A stretch of 64,000 nt of DNA from Serpens gallinarum (GTDB lineage: Bacteria; Pseudomonadota; Gammaproteobacteria; Pseudomonadales; Pseudomonadaceae). The translations under genes were made by a program, and so were the position numbers. Positions 32,013 through 40,243 of this stretch are shown piece by piece. The stretch lies in contig NZ_JACSQG010000013.1 in assembly GCF_014836765.1 (NCBI RefSeq), forward strand, positions 17,772 through 81,771, read 5' to 3'. Numbering within the stretch: the first letter of the stretch is position 1; each line of letters starts with the position of its first letter. Under the pieces are notes generated by a model. The model saw only the letters and a list, made by a program, of their open reading frames with translations. It made no database searches and was not told the origin of the DNA.

Positions 32013-33854
32013 ATGGCCTTTAGTGTCGAAGTCGAAGAGTGGGTGGGAGGTGTCTGGCACCGCTTCATCACCCGACGGGCCAGCCCGGATTTCCCGGAGG
32101 CGTGCGTCGAGCTGAGCGAGATGCAGCGTCCGCTGGCCGTGCTGTTTCGTGCGCTGGGCGGCGCCAGCGGAGTGGGGGTCGAGGCCGCCAGCGCCCGTGA
32201 GCTGATGCTGCGGCGCAACCTGCTGCAACAGGTGGCCGGGACCTGCAAGCAACTGCCCGTGGCGTGGTGTGATGCCAATAACCTGCGCCTGCCCTCGAGT
32301 TTGGCGGTGTATCCCGAGACGCGGTTGAACCAGGAACTCTATCGCTGGCTGGCGCTGCTGGCGGCACAGTCCGGCTCGATGCGCCACTGGGCGCGCGACA
32401 ATCAGCGCTGGACGCAGGACTTGCTGGAGCGTTATCCGGCGCTGCGCACGCGTTATCAGCGGCTGGTCGAGGCACACCTGCGCTTGCGTCCCGATCCCGC
32501 GCAACTGCCCAAAGACGAGGCCGCACTGGAGCGGGCCTTGTGCCAGGCGCTACGTGAGCCTGGCAGCGTGACACACTGGCCACGCAGCGAACATGCTCCC
32601 TGGCCGCTGCCGCTGTGGCTGTATCCGGCAGAGAATCTTGGCGAGCCCCAGGCCGCCGATCTCGGCGACGAGGACGAAGGCAGTCTGCTGGCGCCGTCCG
32701 GAGATCAGAAAAAGCTGCGCAAGCGTGCCACGCGCGTCGAGGAAAACACCGGTAAAGGCGGGCTGTTGTTGTTCCGCCTGGAAAACCTGTTCAGTTGGTC
32801 GGAGCATGTGGACCTGGACCGCTGCGGCGACGACAGCGAAGACATGGATGCCGGTCGGGTTGCCGAGGACCTTGACGAGTTGGCCTTGTCGCGCCAGCGC
32901 ATGCGCAAGGGCGGTGGCCTCAAATTGCACCTCGATCTGCCCCCCGCCGATGTCGACGATATCCCGCTGGGTGAAGGTCTCAAGCTGCCGGAGTGGGACT
33001 ACCGCAAGCAGTCACTGCAAAAGGATTACGTCAACCTGCAGATGATGCTGCCGCGCGGCTCCGAGCCTGCGCCACTGCCAGCCAAGCTGGCGCCCTTGGC
33101 ACGCCGCCTGCGCCGCCAGTTCGAACACTTGCGCAACGACCGCCAATGGTTGCGCCAGCAGCCCCAAGGCGCGGAGCTGGACATGCAGGCCTGGCTGGAT
33201 TTCCACGTCGAGCGACAACACGGTCAATGCGCCGAGCGCGGGCTGTTCATGGAAATGCGCCAAAACCGTCGTGACCTGGCCAGCCTGCTGCTGGCCGACC
33301 TGTCGATGTCCACCGACGCGCACCTGGACAACGAGCACAAGGTGATCGACGTGATCATCGACAGTCTCTTGCTGTTTGGTGAATCGCTGTCGGCGGTGGG
33401 GGATCAGTTTGCCCTCTATGGCTTCTCTTCGCTGCGTCGCCAGCAGGTGCGCATGCAGGAATTGAAGAGCTTCAAGCAGCGCTACGACGATACGACTCGC
33501 GGTCGCATCCAGGCGTTGCGCCCCGGCTATTACACGCGCATGGGCGCGGCTATTCGCCAGGCCACCCAGTTGCTCAGCGAATGCAAGCAGCGGCGCAAGT
33601 TGCTGCTGCTGGTCACCGACGGCAAGCCCAATGACCTGGATCTCTACGAGGGCCGCTATGGCGTGGAAGACACGCGCCAGGCGGTGTTGGAAGCTCGCCG
33701 AGCAGGGTTGCTGCCGTTCTGCATCACCATCGATCAGGAGGCTGGCGATTACCTGCCTTATATGTTCGGCGCCAACGGCTTTACCTTGATCAAGGAACCG
33801 CAGCAATTGCCGTTCCGCCTGCCGCAGCTGTACAAGCAACTGACTCAGCCGTGA
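32013..33854 (+). CDS. norD: NorD-type von Willebrand factor A protein for NO reductase maturation
   Basis: NorD is needed for activity of NO reductase and is thought to work with a MoxR-type AAA+ ATPase (NorQ) in inserting the FeB iron. The 613-residue cytoplasmic product has a long helical N-terminal half and a C-terminal VWA domain with the metal-ion site DLSMSTD (about residues 426-432) and the later VTDGKPNDLD. No norQ is adjacent, as in P. aeruginosa, where NirQ elsewhere is believed to fill the role. The start ATG 32013 has a AGAGGAA site. Confidence 0.93.
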   Translation: MAFSVEVEEWVGGVWHRFITRRASPDFPEACVELSEMQRPLAVLFRALGGASGVGVEAASARELMLRRNLLQQVAGTCKQLPVAWCDANNLRLPSSLAVYPETRLNQELYRWLALLAAQSGSMRHWARDNQRWTQDLLERYPALRTRYQRLVEAHLRLRPDPAQLPKDEAALERALCQALREPGSVTHWPRSEHAPWPLPLWLYPAENLGEPQAADLGDEDEGSLLAPSGDQKKLRKRATRVEENTGKGGLLLFRLENLFSWSEHVDLDRCGDDSEDMDAGRVAEDLDELALSRQRMRKGGGLKLHLDLPPADVDDIPLGEGLKLPEWDYRKQSLQKDYVNLQMMLPRGSEPAPLPAKLAPLARRLRRQFEHLRNDRQWLRQQPQGAELDMQAWLDFHVERQHGQCAERGLFMEMRQNRRDLASLLLADLSMSTDAHLDNEHKVIDVIIDSLLLFGESLSAVGDQFALYGFSSLRRQQVRMQELKSFKQRYDDTTRGRIQALRPGYYTRMGAAIRQATQLLSECKQRRKLLLLVTDGKPNDLDLYEGRYGVEDTRQAVLEARRAGLLPFCITIDQEAGDYLPYMFGANGFTLIKEPQQLPFRLPQLYKQLTQP

Positions 33855-33883
33855 AAGGCGCAGCGCACTGCGCGTAAATCACT

Positions 33884-33923
33884 ACGAACCGTTGGCGAGC
33901 TTCCAGTCTCGCCAACGGTTCGT
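33884..33923. terminator. Perfect 16-bp inverted repeat after norD
   Basis: Positions 33884-33899 and 33908-33923 are perfect reverse complements (ACGAACCGTTGGCGAG and its mate) with an 8-base loop, 30 bases after the norD stop. No T-run flanks it on either strand, so it is either a T-poor terminator, an mRNA-stabilising hairpin, or a protein site. It also lies between convergent norD and dnrP. Confidence 0.6.
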
Positions 33924-34046
33924 GGGGCGCGGATGACTGTTGATTAGAGGTGGGGTTAACGCTTCGGCCAAAGCTGGCAGGCGGGACGTGAGTTGGGGCT
34001 ATCAGCGCACAGCTGGGCTCAAAAAGGGCGGGCTGACCGCAACGGC

Positions 34047-34238
34047 TCAATGAATCGAGCGTGGCAACCAGAAGAACATCACCACACAAAATGCGGTGAG
34101 TCCGATACAGAACCACAGGAAGCGGCGCTGACGGCGCTCTGGTGCCAGGTCTGCGAGGGCGGGCAGCGGCATGCCGCAATTCTCGCATTCATCTGCGCCG
34201 GTTGGATTGTCTTGCTGGCAGTACAAGCAGTTGGGCAT
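34047..34238 (-). CDS. dnrP: DnrP-type zinc-ribbon membrane protein
   Basis: This 63-residue protein has an N-terminal zinc ribbon with two CxxC pairs (CLYCQQ and CENCGMP) and one C-terminal membrane helix (FLWFCIGLTAFCVVMFFWL). It matches the small gene found next to dnr in Pseudomonas, named DnrP in some annotations. Function is unknown. A perfect ANR/DNR box lies about 50 bases upstream and an AGGAGGA site before the start, so it should be co-induced with NO reductase. Confidence 0.85.
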   Translation of the reverse strand: MPNCLYCQQDNPTGADECENCGMPLPALADLAPERRQRRFLWFCIGLTAFCVVMFFWLPRSIH

Positions 34239-34286
34239 GGTTCGTCCTCCTGCTTGCAGCGTGGCATATCAGCCGCGGTTTTCTGC

Positions 34287-34300
34287 TTGATACCGATCAA
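34287..34300 (-). promoter_or_regulatory. Perfect ANR/DNR box upstream of dnrP
   Basis: TTGAT-CGGT-ATCAA on the minus strand is an exact FNR-family site, lying directly after the dnr stop codon and 49-62 bases before the dnrP start. This gives dnrP its own NO/low-oxygen promoter rather than dependence on dnr read-through. The -10 element is not clear. Confidence 0.88.
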
Positions 34301-34301
34301 T

Positions 34302-34985
34302 TCATTCGAACTGTTCGAGGCGCTGACTGTCGAGAATGGTGATTTTGCGGCCTTCCTGACTGATCACGGCTTCGTCGATCAGGCGGCGCATGATGCGCGA
34401 AAAGGTTTCCGGCTGAATCGACAGATGCCCCGCGATCAATTGCTTGGCCATCGGTAACTCGAAGCCGTTGTCGCCTTTGGGCATCCGCGATTGCTGGGTC
34501 ATCAGGTAGCGCACCACACGGTGCGTGGCGTTCTTCAGCGACAGCGTCTCGATTTCATTGATGCGTTGATGCAAGCGTACCGACAGCTTGCCGAGCAGCG
34601 CAAACGCCAGGCGGTTGTTGTTCTCCAGCAAGTGCATGTAGGTATTGTTGGAAAAACGATACACCTGGGTCGGGCCCACAGCCTGGGCCGAGGCCACGTA
34701 GTTGGGGGTGTCCATCAGCATCATCGCCTCGGCGAACGTCTGGCGGTTGCCGATCACCTCAAAGACCTTTTCCTGACCGTCCGGAGTCAAACGATAAATT
34801 TTCACCGCGCCGGAAATCACGAAATAAAACGAATGGGCAGTCTCGCCTTGATGGAACAGCGTATCGCCCTTGTCGAGATTCAGCAGTTGGCTGGTGCCCA
34901 TCAACTCATCGAGCTGTTCATCGCTGAGAGGTTCGAACAGGTGATGACTGCGAAGAATCTGGTTATGTACGCGATGGAGCACCAT
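34302..34985 (-). CDS. dnr: Dnr, Crp/Fnr-family NO-responsive regulator
   Basis: Dnr is a heme-binding NO sensor that activates nir, nor and nos genes by binding TTGAT-N4-ATCAA. The 227-residue product has the cyclic-nucleotide-binding-like sensor domain (FHQGETAHSFYFVISGAVKIY), a long dimer helix (LHQRINEIETLSLKNATHRVVRYL split around residue 150) and a helix-turn-helix with HLSIQPETFSRIMRRL as recognition element. It lacks the FNR cysteines, as expected for Dnr and unlike Anr. The start 34985 (MVLHRVHNQIL) matches the family; an upstream frame adds 11 unconserved residues. Confidence 0.95.
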   Translation of the reverse strand: MVLHRVHNQILRSHHLFEPLSDEQLDELMGTSQLLNLDKGDTLFHQGETAHSFYFVISGAVKIYRLTPDGQEKVFEVIGNRQTFAEAMMLMDTPNYVASAQAVGPTQVYRFSNNTYMHLLENNNRLAFALLGKLSVRLHQRINEIETLSLKNATHRVVRYLMTQQSRMPKGDNGFELPMAKQLIAGHLSIQPETFSRIMRRLIDEAVISQEGRKITILDSQRLEQFE

Positions 34986-35243
34986 GTAGGCAGTTCCCTG
35001 GCTAGAGTGACAGCGCAAGCTTAACGCAGACGAAGCGGTGCGGTCACAGGGCGGGGTTGCGTTTCATCACTATCAGGCAAGCATAGTGGCAATATGTCAC
35101 AGGCTCGTCGGCCGGTTACTGTTCAACTTCTGAACCTTGTCGAGGTTTTGCCAGTCCTATCGCGGTAGCCAGTTTTTAGGGTGGGCTGTTAAGCTCGCCG
35201 CTTTATCGCTTGCCCGCAAGGCGCACGAACTTAAGGAAACAGC

Positions 35244-35957
35244 ATGAGACAACATCGGTTGGCGGCGTCCATGGCTCTGGTGGGCCTGGTTTTGGCGGGT
35301 TGTGACTCGCAAACCAGCGTCGAGCTGGAAACTCCGGCACAGAAAGCCTCCTACGGCATTGGCCTGAACATGGGCAAAAGCCTGGCTCAGGAAGGCATGG
35401 ACGATCTGGATTCCAAAGCCGTTGCATTGGGTATCGAAGACGCCATTGGCAAGAAAGAGCAGCGCATCAAGGACGAAGAGCTGATGGAGGCCTTCGCCTC
35501 CCTGCAGGAGCGCGCCGAAGAGCGCCTGCTCGCCATGCAGGGTGAGAATGCCGAGGCTGGCAAGAAATTCCTGGAAGAAAATGGCAAGCGCGAAGGCGTG
35601 ATCACGACTGCTAGCGGCTTGCAATACGAAATCGTCAAGAAAGCCGAAGGTGCGCAACCCAAGGTCGACGATATCGTGACCGTCCACTACGAAGGTCGTC
35701 TGACCGATGGCAGCGTGTTCGACAGCTCGATCGAGCGCGGCAGCCCCATTGACCTGCCCGTTGGTGGCGTGATTCCGGGTTGGGTTGAAGGCCTGCAACT
35801 GATGCACGTGGGTGAAAAGTTCAAGCTGTATATTCCCAGCGAGCTGGCCTACGGCGAGCAGAGCCCGAGCCCGATGATTCCGCCGAGTTCGGTATTGGTC
35901 TTTGATCTGGAGCTGCTGGCCATCAAGGGTGAGCCTGCCGAGAACGAAGCCGAGTAA
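35244..35957 (+). CDS. FKBP-type peptidyl-prolyl isomerase lipoprotein
   Basis: This 237-residue protein has a lipoprotein signal with lipobox LAGC (about residue 20), an N-terminal helical dimerisation domain (residues 30-115), and a C-terminal FKBP domain with VTVHYEGRLTDGSVFDSS, VIPGWVEGLQLM and IPPSSVLVFDLELL. It resembles Mip/FkpA/FklB chaperone-isomerases that assist folding in the periplasm or outer membrane. An AAGGAAAC site precedes the ATG. It is a single-gene unit with its own terminator. Confidence 0.92.
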   Translation: MRQHRLAASMALVGLVLAGCDSQTSVELETPAQKASYGIGLNMGKSLAQEGMDDLDSKAVALGIEDAIGKKEQRIKDEELMEAFASLQERAEERLLAMQGENAEAGKKFLEENGKREGVITTASGLQYEIVKKAEGAQPKVDDIVTVHYEGRLTDGSVFDSSIERGSPIDLPVGGVIPGWVEGLQLMHVGEKFKLYIPSELAYGEQSPSPMIPPSSVLVFDLELLAIKGEPAENEAE

Positions 35958-35980
35958 GCGTTCCGCCATACCGCACTTTT

Positions 35981-36014
35981 ACAACGCCCCGTTCATACGG
36001 GGCGTTGTCGTTTT
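35981..36014 (+). terminator. Terminator after the FKBP gene
   Basis: ACAACGCCCC pairs with GGGGCGTTGT around a short loop, followed by CGTTTT, 24 bases after the stop codon. Confidence 0.85.
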
Positions 36015-36124
36015 GCTGTACAAGAAACCTGGCGGCGATCAGAGGAGTCTGAACTTCAATAAGAATGTAGTTCGCGCAGCATGAGCTGAGCTGTGCGCGA
36101 CTCTGTTACGACCAGGAGATGACC

Positions 36125-36577
36125 ATGAAAATGCCACCCAGCTTCGCCCGTTTTCTGCCGGTGGCTGAGCGAATTTTGGCCCGCCAGCGTTTACCGGCGC
36201 TTCTTTTGGCGGTCGCGCGTAAAAGCGGCAAGCGCGGAGGGCGTAAATCCTTCAAGGACAATCTGCAGTTGCTTCAAGCGCTGTGTCTGGCCTGGTGGCG
36301 CGGCGAGTACCGGGCAATCAGTGGCAAGGCCTTGCTGGTTGCCGTAGCGGGCCTGGCTTACTTCTTGTCACCCATTGATCTGATTCCGGATTTTATTTTG
36401 GGCGTAGGCCTGTTGGACGACGTTGCGGTGTTGGCCTGGATCATGCGCACCTGGGATCACGAGCTGGAGGCCTTTAGCCGGTGGCGGGAACAACAGCCGG
36501 CCGCGCGCCGTAGCCAGCTGGAGCGATTGCCGCAAGAAGATGAGATTCGTGCCCGTTCCGGCCGAGACCCGATGTGA
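36125..36577 (+). CDS. DUF1232 (YkvA-like) membrane protein
   Basis: The 150-residue product is basic at its N-terminus and contains the DUF1232 core, a hydrophobic helical hairpin with the hallmark AYFLSPIDLIPDFILGVGLLDD (read here across residues 78-99) and VLAWIMRTWDHEL. The family is widespread and lacks a firm function. Three in-frame ATGs occur at 36119, 36125 and 36131. ATG 36125 is preferred because the AGGAGA site ends too close to the first. Confidence 0.82.
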   Translation: MKMPPSFARFLPVAERILARQRLPALLLAVARKSGKRGGRKSFKDNLQLLQALCLAWWRGEYRAISGKALLVAVAGLAYFLSPIDLIPDFILGVGLLDDVAVLAWIMRTWDHELEAFSRWREQQPAARRSQLERLPQEDEIRARSGRDPM

Positions 36578-36655
36578 GCGCCTGACGTGGTCAGGCTCAC
36601 CTGTTAGGATGTGGCTGCTAATGGAATGGCGGTTGTTTAACCAGGAGATTAAGGC

Positions 36656-36982
36656 ATGAACGTACAAGTGATTACCCGTGACGGTGAGCCGGAATATGCC
36701 GTGCTGCCTTGGGCGGACTATCAAACCCTGCTGCAAGCGGCGGGTCATACACCTCTAGCGGCAGCGGAGCCACAGGCGGACCAGCGCAGCGCAGTGCCTT
36801 TTTCCCGTTTAAGCGAGTTGCGCGAAAAGCAGGGCATGAGCCTGGAGGAGCTGGGGCGCAGTGTGGGTATCAGCCCTTCCTACCTGGAGTTGATTGAGCG
36901 CGGCGTGCGTGAGCCGGACACAGCGATTCGCCGCTCCCTGGCGCGAGTGCTGGGCGTGGCCGGCTGGGAGGCCAGCTCATGA
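36656..36982 (+). CDS. XRE-family regulator with an antitoxin-like N-terminus
   Basis: The 108-residue product has an N-terminal segment (NVQVITRDGEPEYAVLPWADY) with the look of a Phd/YefM-type or similar antitoxin start, a linker, and a C-terminal XRE helix-turn-helix (about residues 52-103: LSELREKQGMSLEELGRSVG, then ISPSYLELIERG). It overlaps the next gene by 4 bases (ATGA) and heads a three-gene operon. It could be an autoregulating antitoxin-like protein or an ordinary regulator; the sequence does not decide. Confidence 0.8.
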   Translation: MNVQVITRDGEPEYAVLPWADYQTLLQAAGHTPLAAAEPQADQRSAVPFSRLSELREKQGMSLEELGRSVGISPSYLELIERGVREPDTAIRRSLARVLGVAGWEASS

Positions 36983-37344
36983 AGGTGCGTATCAGCCGAC
37001 AACACTGGCAGGCATTGCTTGATGAACTGAATTACGCTCGAAGCCAGCGCCACTTGTTGACGTATCGGGCGTTGATCGAGCGTTTGCAACTTCCGGCTCC
37101 GGCCATGCAAACGCTGGTGGCTGCGCTGGAGCATCTTGCAGCGCTGGATGCCCGTTCCGAGCAACCCTTGCGCAGCTCGTTGGTCATTAGTCAGGGCGCC
37201 AGCCGCTTGCCACGCCCGGGTTTCTTTGAGTGTGTGGTGCGCCTGGGAAGGTTCTCTGGCCCGATCGACGGTATTGCCGCCGCGTCTTGGCATGCGTCCG
37301 AAGTGGCCAGGGTTTTCGAGTTCGAGTATCCGCAGGAGTCCTGA
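36979..37344 (+). CDS. Unknown small protein in the XRE-Sel1 operon
   Basis: I cannot assign this 121-residue protein. The N-terminal 50 residues look like a small helical, winged-helix-like segment (LNYARSQRHLLTYRALIERL). The second half has a PLRSSLVIS strand followed by RLPRPGFFE and a conserved-looking LGRFSG. A Leu-Val-containing strand followed by a Pro-Gly-Phe turn recurs in several small uncharacterised domains. It overlaps the regulator upstream and is 3 bases from the Sel1 gene, so the three are a single transcript. Confidence 0.75.
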   Translation: MKVRISRQHWQALLDELNYARSQRHLLTYRALIERLQLPAPAMQTLVAALEHLAALDARSEQPLRSSLVISQGASRLPRPGFFECVVRLGRFSGPIDGIAAASWHASEVARVFEFEYPQES

Positions 37345-37347
37345 TAT

Positions 37348-37821
37348 ATGGCGTTGTGGTGGCGGTTGCGTGCACGGTTGGGTTACGGGCTGGCGCGCAA
37401 GTTGGTGCGTTCGCGCTGGTTGGTCGCCCAGCCGCGGGCCTGGCGCTGGATGGAAGGGCAGTTTTCCCGAATGGCGAACCTGGGGTATGTCCCGGCACAA
37501 AGTTTTTACGGCCATCTGCTGATGTTTCGTGGCACAGGTTTTGGCGCCCGGGAAGAAGGTTTGCGCTTGCTGCGCCAAGCTGCTCAAGCTGGCGACAGCA
37601 AGGCGGCCTATCAACTTGGCGTAAGCAGTCTGGCTGGAAGCGCCACGCAGGAGCCGGATGGCCAGGAAGCCGCCCGCTGGTGGACACTGGCTGCGCAAGC
37701 GGGCCATCCATTGGCTGCGCGCAAACTCGCCGACCTTTACCGTCAGGGCGGGCATGGCCTGAATGCCGATGCCAACTTGGCCGAGCGCTACAGCCGCCGG
37801 GCCGCTGAGCTGGGGCTATAG
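37348..37821 (+). CDS. Sel1-repeat protein
   Basis: The 157-residue product has a basic N-terminal region and about three Sel1-like (TPR-type) helical repeats, seen in ANLGYVPAQSFYGHLLMFRG, EEGLRLLRQAAQAGDSKAAY and ARWWTLAAQAGHPLAARKLA. Sel1 proteins mediate protein-protein contacts. It has no signal peptide, so it probably acts in the cytoplasm. It is the last gene of the XRE operon. Confidence 0.82.
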   Translation: MALWWRLRARLGYGLARKLVRSRWLVAQPRAWRWMEGQFSRMANLGYVPAQSFYGHLLMFRGTGFGAREEGLRLLRQAAQAGDSKAAYQLGVSSLAGSATQEPDGQEAARWWTLAAQAGHPLAARKLADLYRQGGHGLNADANLAERYSRRAAELGL

Positions 37822-37866
37822 ACAGCGCGCACCGTAAACAGCCCGTAGCATGCTCCCACCCGTGCG

Positions 37867-39099
37867 TTACAGGAGCTGGTTGGCGCTGGCCGGCGCTGTC
37901 CTAATGTTCTTGCTGGTTTTTTGCTCGGTAATCCTGGCGAGCACATCAATGGTGCGGCCCAGGCCCAGGTAGCCGCCATTTCGCGTAATGATGAAATTTT
38001 CCTCGATGCGTTGCTCGGCCCGGTGCGTGAGCAGGCGGCTGACCTGTTGCAGCGAACAGCTCTGTTCCACGGCCAGGAAGTCGAGAGTCATCAGACGGCT
38101 AATGGGCTTGCGGGCGAACAGGTCCGTGGCGAAGGGTTTACGCAGGGCTTCAGAAAAAACATGACGGTGCACGATGCCGACAGGCCGCTGCGTGTTGTCG
38201 AGTATTGCCAAGGAACTGAGACGAGGTTGGCTGCTGAACAGTTCCTGCACCTGGGGAACCGTGGTATCGGCACGCACCGCAGGCTGGTCGATCAACAGCA
38301 TCGAAAGATTGTCAGCACCGCCCAAGAACTGTCGATTCAGCGTGACCAGGTAGTGCTGTACGTCGAACTCCGGGCATTCCTGGGGACGACCGAGCAGGTA
38401 GCCTTGCAGCAGGTCAACGCCCATCTCCATCAGAGTGGCCAATTCTTCGCTGCGTTCGATACCCTCGGCGATGACTTTGGCGCGTGACGCTCGTGCCATG
38501 CTCAGTATGGAGTCGACGAACTCACGTTTGACCGGGTCGCGATCGATACCGTCGATGAAGTGGCGGTCGATTTTCACATAGTCAGGGCGCAGTTCAGACC
38601 ACATGCGCAGACTCGAGTAGCCAGCGCCCAGGTCATCCAGAGCAATCGAGAAGCCCATGGCACGGTAATGCTGTAGGGCCGTCTGCAGCAGGCCGACGTC
38701 AGAGATGGGCATTTGCTCGGTCAATTCGATCACCACACGTTCGGGTGGCAGACCCAGGCGAGCCAGTATCTCCACGGTATGGCCGGGCTGGTGATCGGGC
38801 TCGAGCAGCAATTCGGGACATACATTAAGAAACAGCAGGCTGTCCAGATTCAGTGCGCAGAAGCGCTCGCACGCGGTCTTGCGACACAAACGCTCCAGCT
38901 CGCCTAGCCGCCCGCATTGACGGGCCGCCGAAAACAACGGCAATGGAGCATGCAAAGGGCTAGTCGAAGGGCCGCGAGACAGGGCCTCGTAGCCGTAGAT
39001 GCGCTGTTCGGAGAGGCTGAGAATAGGCTGGAACAGCGTGTTCAGGTCGCCGTGAGCGAAGATCTTGTCCAGCTCGCTCAACTGCTCGGAGACGGTCAT
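37867..39099 (-). CDS. EAL-domain c-di-GMP phosphodiesterase with C-terminal CBS pair
   Basis: The 410-residue protein has an N-terminal EAL domain with intact catalytic features: EAL at residues 38-40 (GYEALSRGP), the Asn in FLNVCPE, the Glu in VIELTEQ, DDLGAGYSSL in the DDFG position, KIDRHFI and AEGIER. A C-terminal half from about residue 260 resembles a pair of CBS domains, which often bind adenine nucleotides. No GGDEF domain or membrane segment is present, so it should be a soluble, nucleotide-regulated c-di-GMP hydrolase. Start 39099 (MTVSEQLSEL) was chosen over a longer frame. Confidence 0.88.
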   Translation of the reverse strand: MTVSEQLSELDKIFAHGDLNTLFQPILSLSEQRIYGYEALSRGPSTSPLHAPLPLFSAARQCGRLGELERLCRKTACERFCALNLDSLLFLNVCPELLLEPDHQPGHTVEILARLGLPPERVVIELTEQMPISDVGLLQTALQHYRAMGFSIALDDLGAGYSSLRMWSELRPDYVKIDRHFIDGIDRDPVKREFVDSILSMARASRAKVIAEGIERSEELATLMEMGVDLLQGYLLGRPQECPEFDVQHYLVTLNRQFLGGADNLSMLLIDQPAVRADTTVPQVQELFSSQPRLSSLAILDNTQRPVGIVHRHVFSEALRKPFATDLFARKPISRLMTLDFLAVEQSCSLQQVSRLLTHRAEQRIEENFIITRNGGYLGLGRTIDVLARITEQKTSKNIRTAPASANQLL

Positions 39100-39276
39100 G
39101 GTGTATTGCCTGTGAAAAAGAAGCAAAGGCCATGCTGGATGGCCCGGACATTTCACGACATGCATGTGACAGTTTTGTGACGCCACCTAACTTTGAGCAG
39201 TACGCCGGTTTGGGAGTCGCTGGCTGAAAGGCCACTCGCTGCCTATGCGGGCGCATAGCAGCGCTGCCAGCCCAGC

Positions 39277-40119
39277 TCAGCGCTTGCGGATGGAAATGAA
39301 AATGGCCGAGAGGATCAAGGCCGCACCGCCCGCCATGCGCCAGGTGGGTTGTTCATCGAAAAGCCACCAGGCGAAGCCGATGGCATACACCGGCTCCAGC
39401 GAAAAGATCAGGGCGGCGTTGCGCGCTTTCAGCACGCTCAAGCTGGCGACGAAAAGGCTGTGGGCGATGCCGGTGCAGAACACACCGAGAATCAGCAGCC
39501 ACAGCCAGTCCAACGGGCGAACGTGGGGCAGGGCGCTCCAGGCCAGGGGTAGCAGGCACAGGGCAATGGTCAGGTTTTGACACAAGGCGGCCTGGAAAGG
39601 GTTGAGCCCTTTCACCGTGGCCCGGTTGGCCAGGGACAGCAGGGCGAACAGCAGGCCGGACAAAACCGCCCAGAGCAACCCGCCGGTGGCGTCGCTACCC
39701 AGATCGAAGTGGGGAGTAACCAGTACCAGGCCGAGGGTTACCAGGCCCACCATGAACCACTCGCGTAGACGGATGCGTTCGCGAAACAGCAGCCCTTCGA
39801 GCAGCACGGTGAAGGCGGGAAAGCTGGCAAAGCCGAGCGTGGCTATAGCGACACCCGAGACTTTTACCGCGTGAAAGAAGGTCAGCCAGTGGCCACCCAG
39901 CAACAGGCCGGCCCCGATCAGCATCCAGAGTTGCTTGGCCGTGGGTCGCTGCTCGCCGGCCCGCAGCCGAGCGAAGGGTGCCAAGCTGAGTACCGCAAAC
40001 AGGGCTCGACCAAAGACAATCACCACGGGGGCGGCCAGCGCCAGTTTGCCGAAGACCCCGGTCAGCCCGAACGCCAGGGCGCCGATATGCAATCCCAACA
40101 GGGCTTGACGAGGGGTCAT
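39277..40119 (-). CDS. EamA-family (DMT) transporter
   Basis: This 280-residue inner-membrane protein has ten predicted membrane helices in two EamA repeats, as in drug/metabolite exporters (RhaT/YdcZ group). Recognisable features are GALAFGLTGVFGK at the start and the second-repeat ARNAALIFSLEPVYAIGFAW. Substrate is unknown; amino acids or aromatic metabolites are usual. Confidence 0.88.
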   Translation of the reverse strand: MTPRQALLGLHIGALAFGLTGVFGKLALAAPVVIVFGRALFAVLSLAPFARLRAGEQRPTAKQLWMLIGAGLLLGGHWLTFFHAVKVSGVAIATLGFASFPAFTVLLEGLLFRERIRLREWFMVGLVTLGLVLVTPHFDLGSDATGGLLWAVLSGLLFALLSLANRATVKGLNPFQAALCQNLTIALCLLPLAWSALPHVRPLDWLWLLILGVFCTGIAHSLFVASLSVLKARNAALIFSLEPVYAIGFAWWLFDEQPTWRMAGGAALILSAIFISIRKR

Positions 40120-40243
40120 GAAAACTCCAAAACGGGCAAGACTTGAAAAAATGAATGATGGACCGTGGTCGCTAGGAAAAAACGAATTGAAATTCTGACC
40201 CGTCGCTCCTGTGCGCGGGGGGGCGGGCGATCAGATGCAGTAA

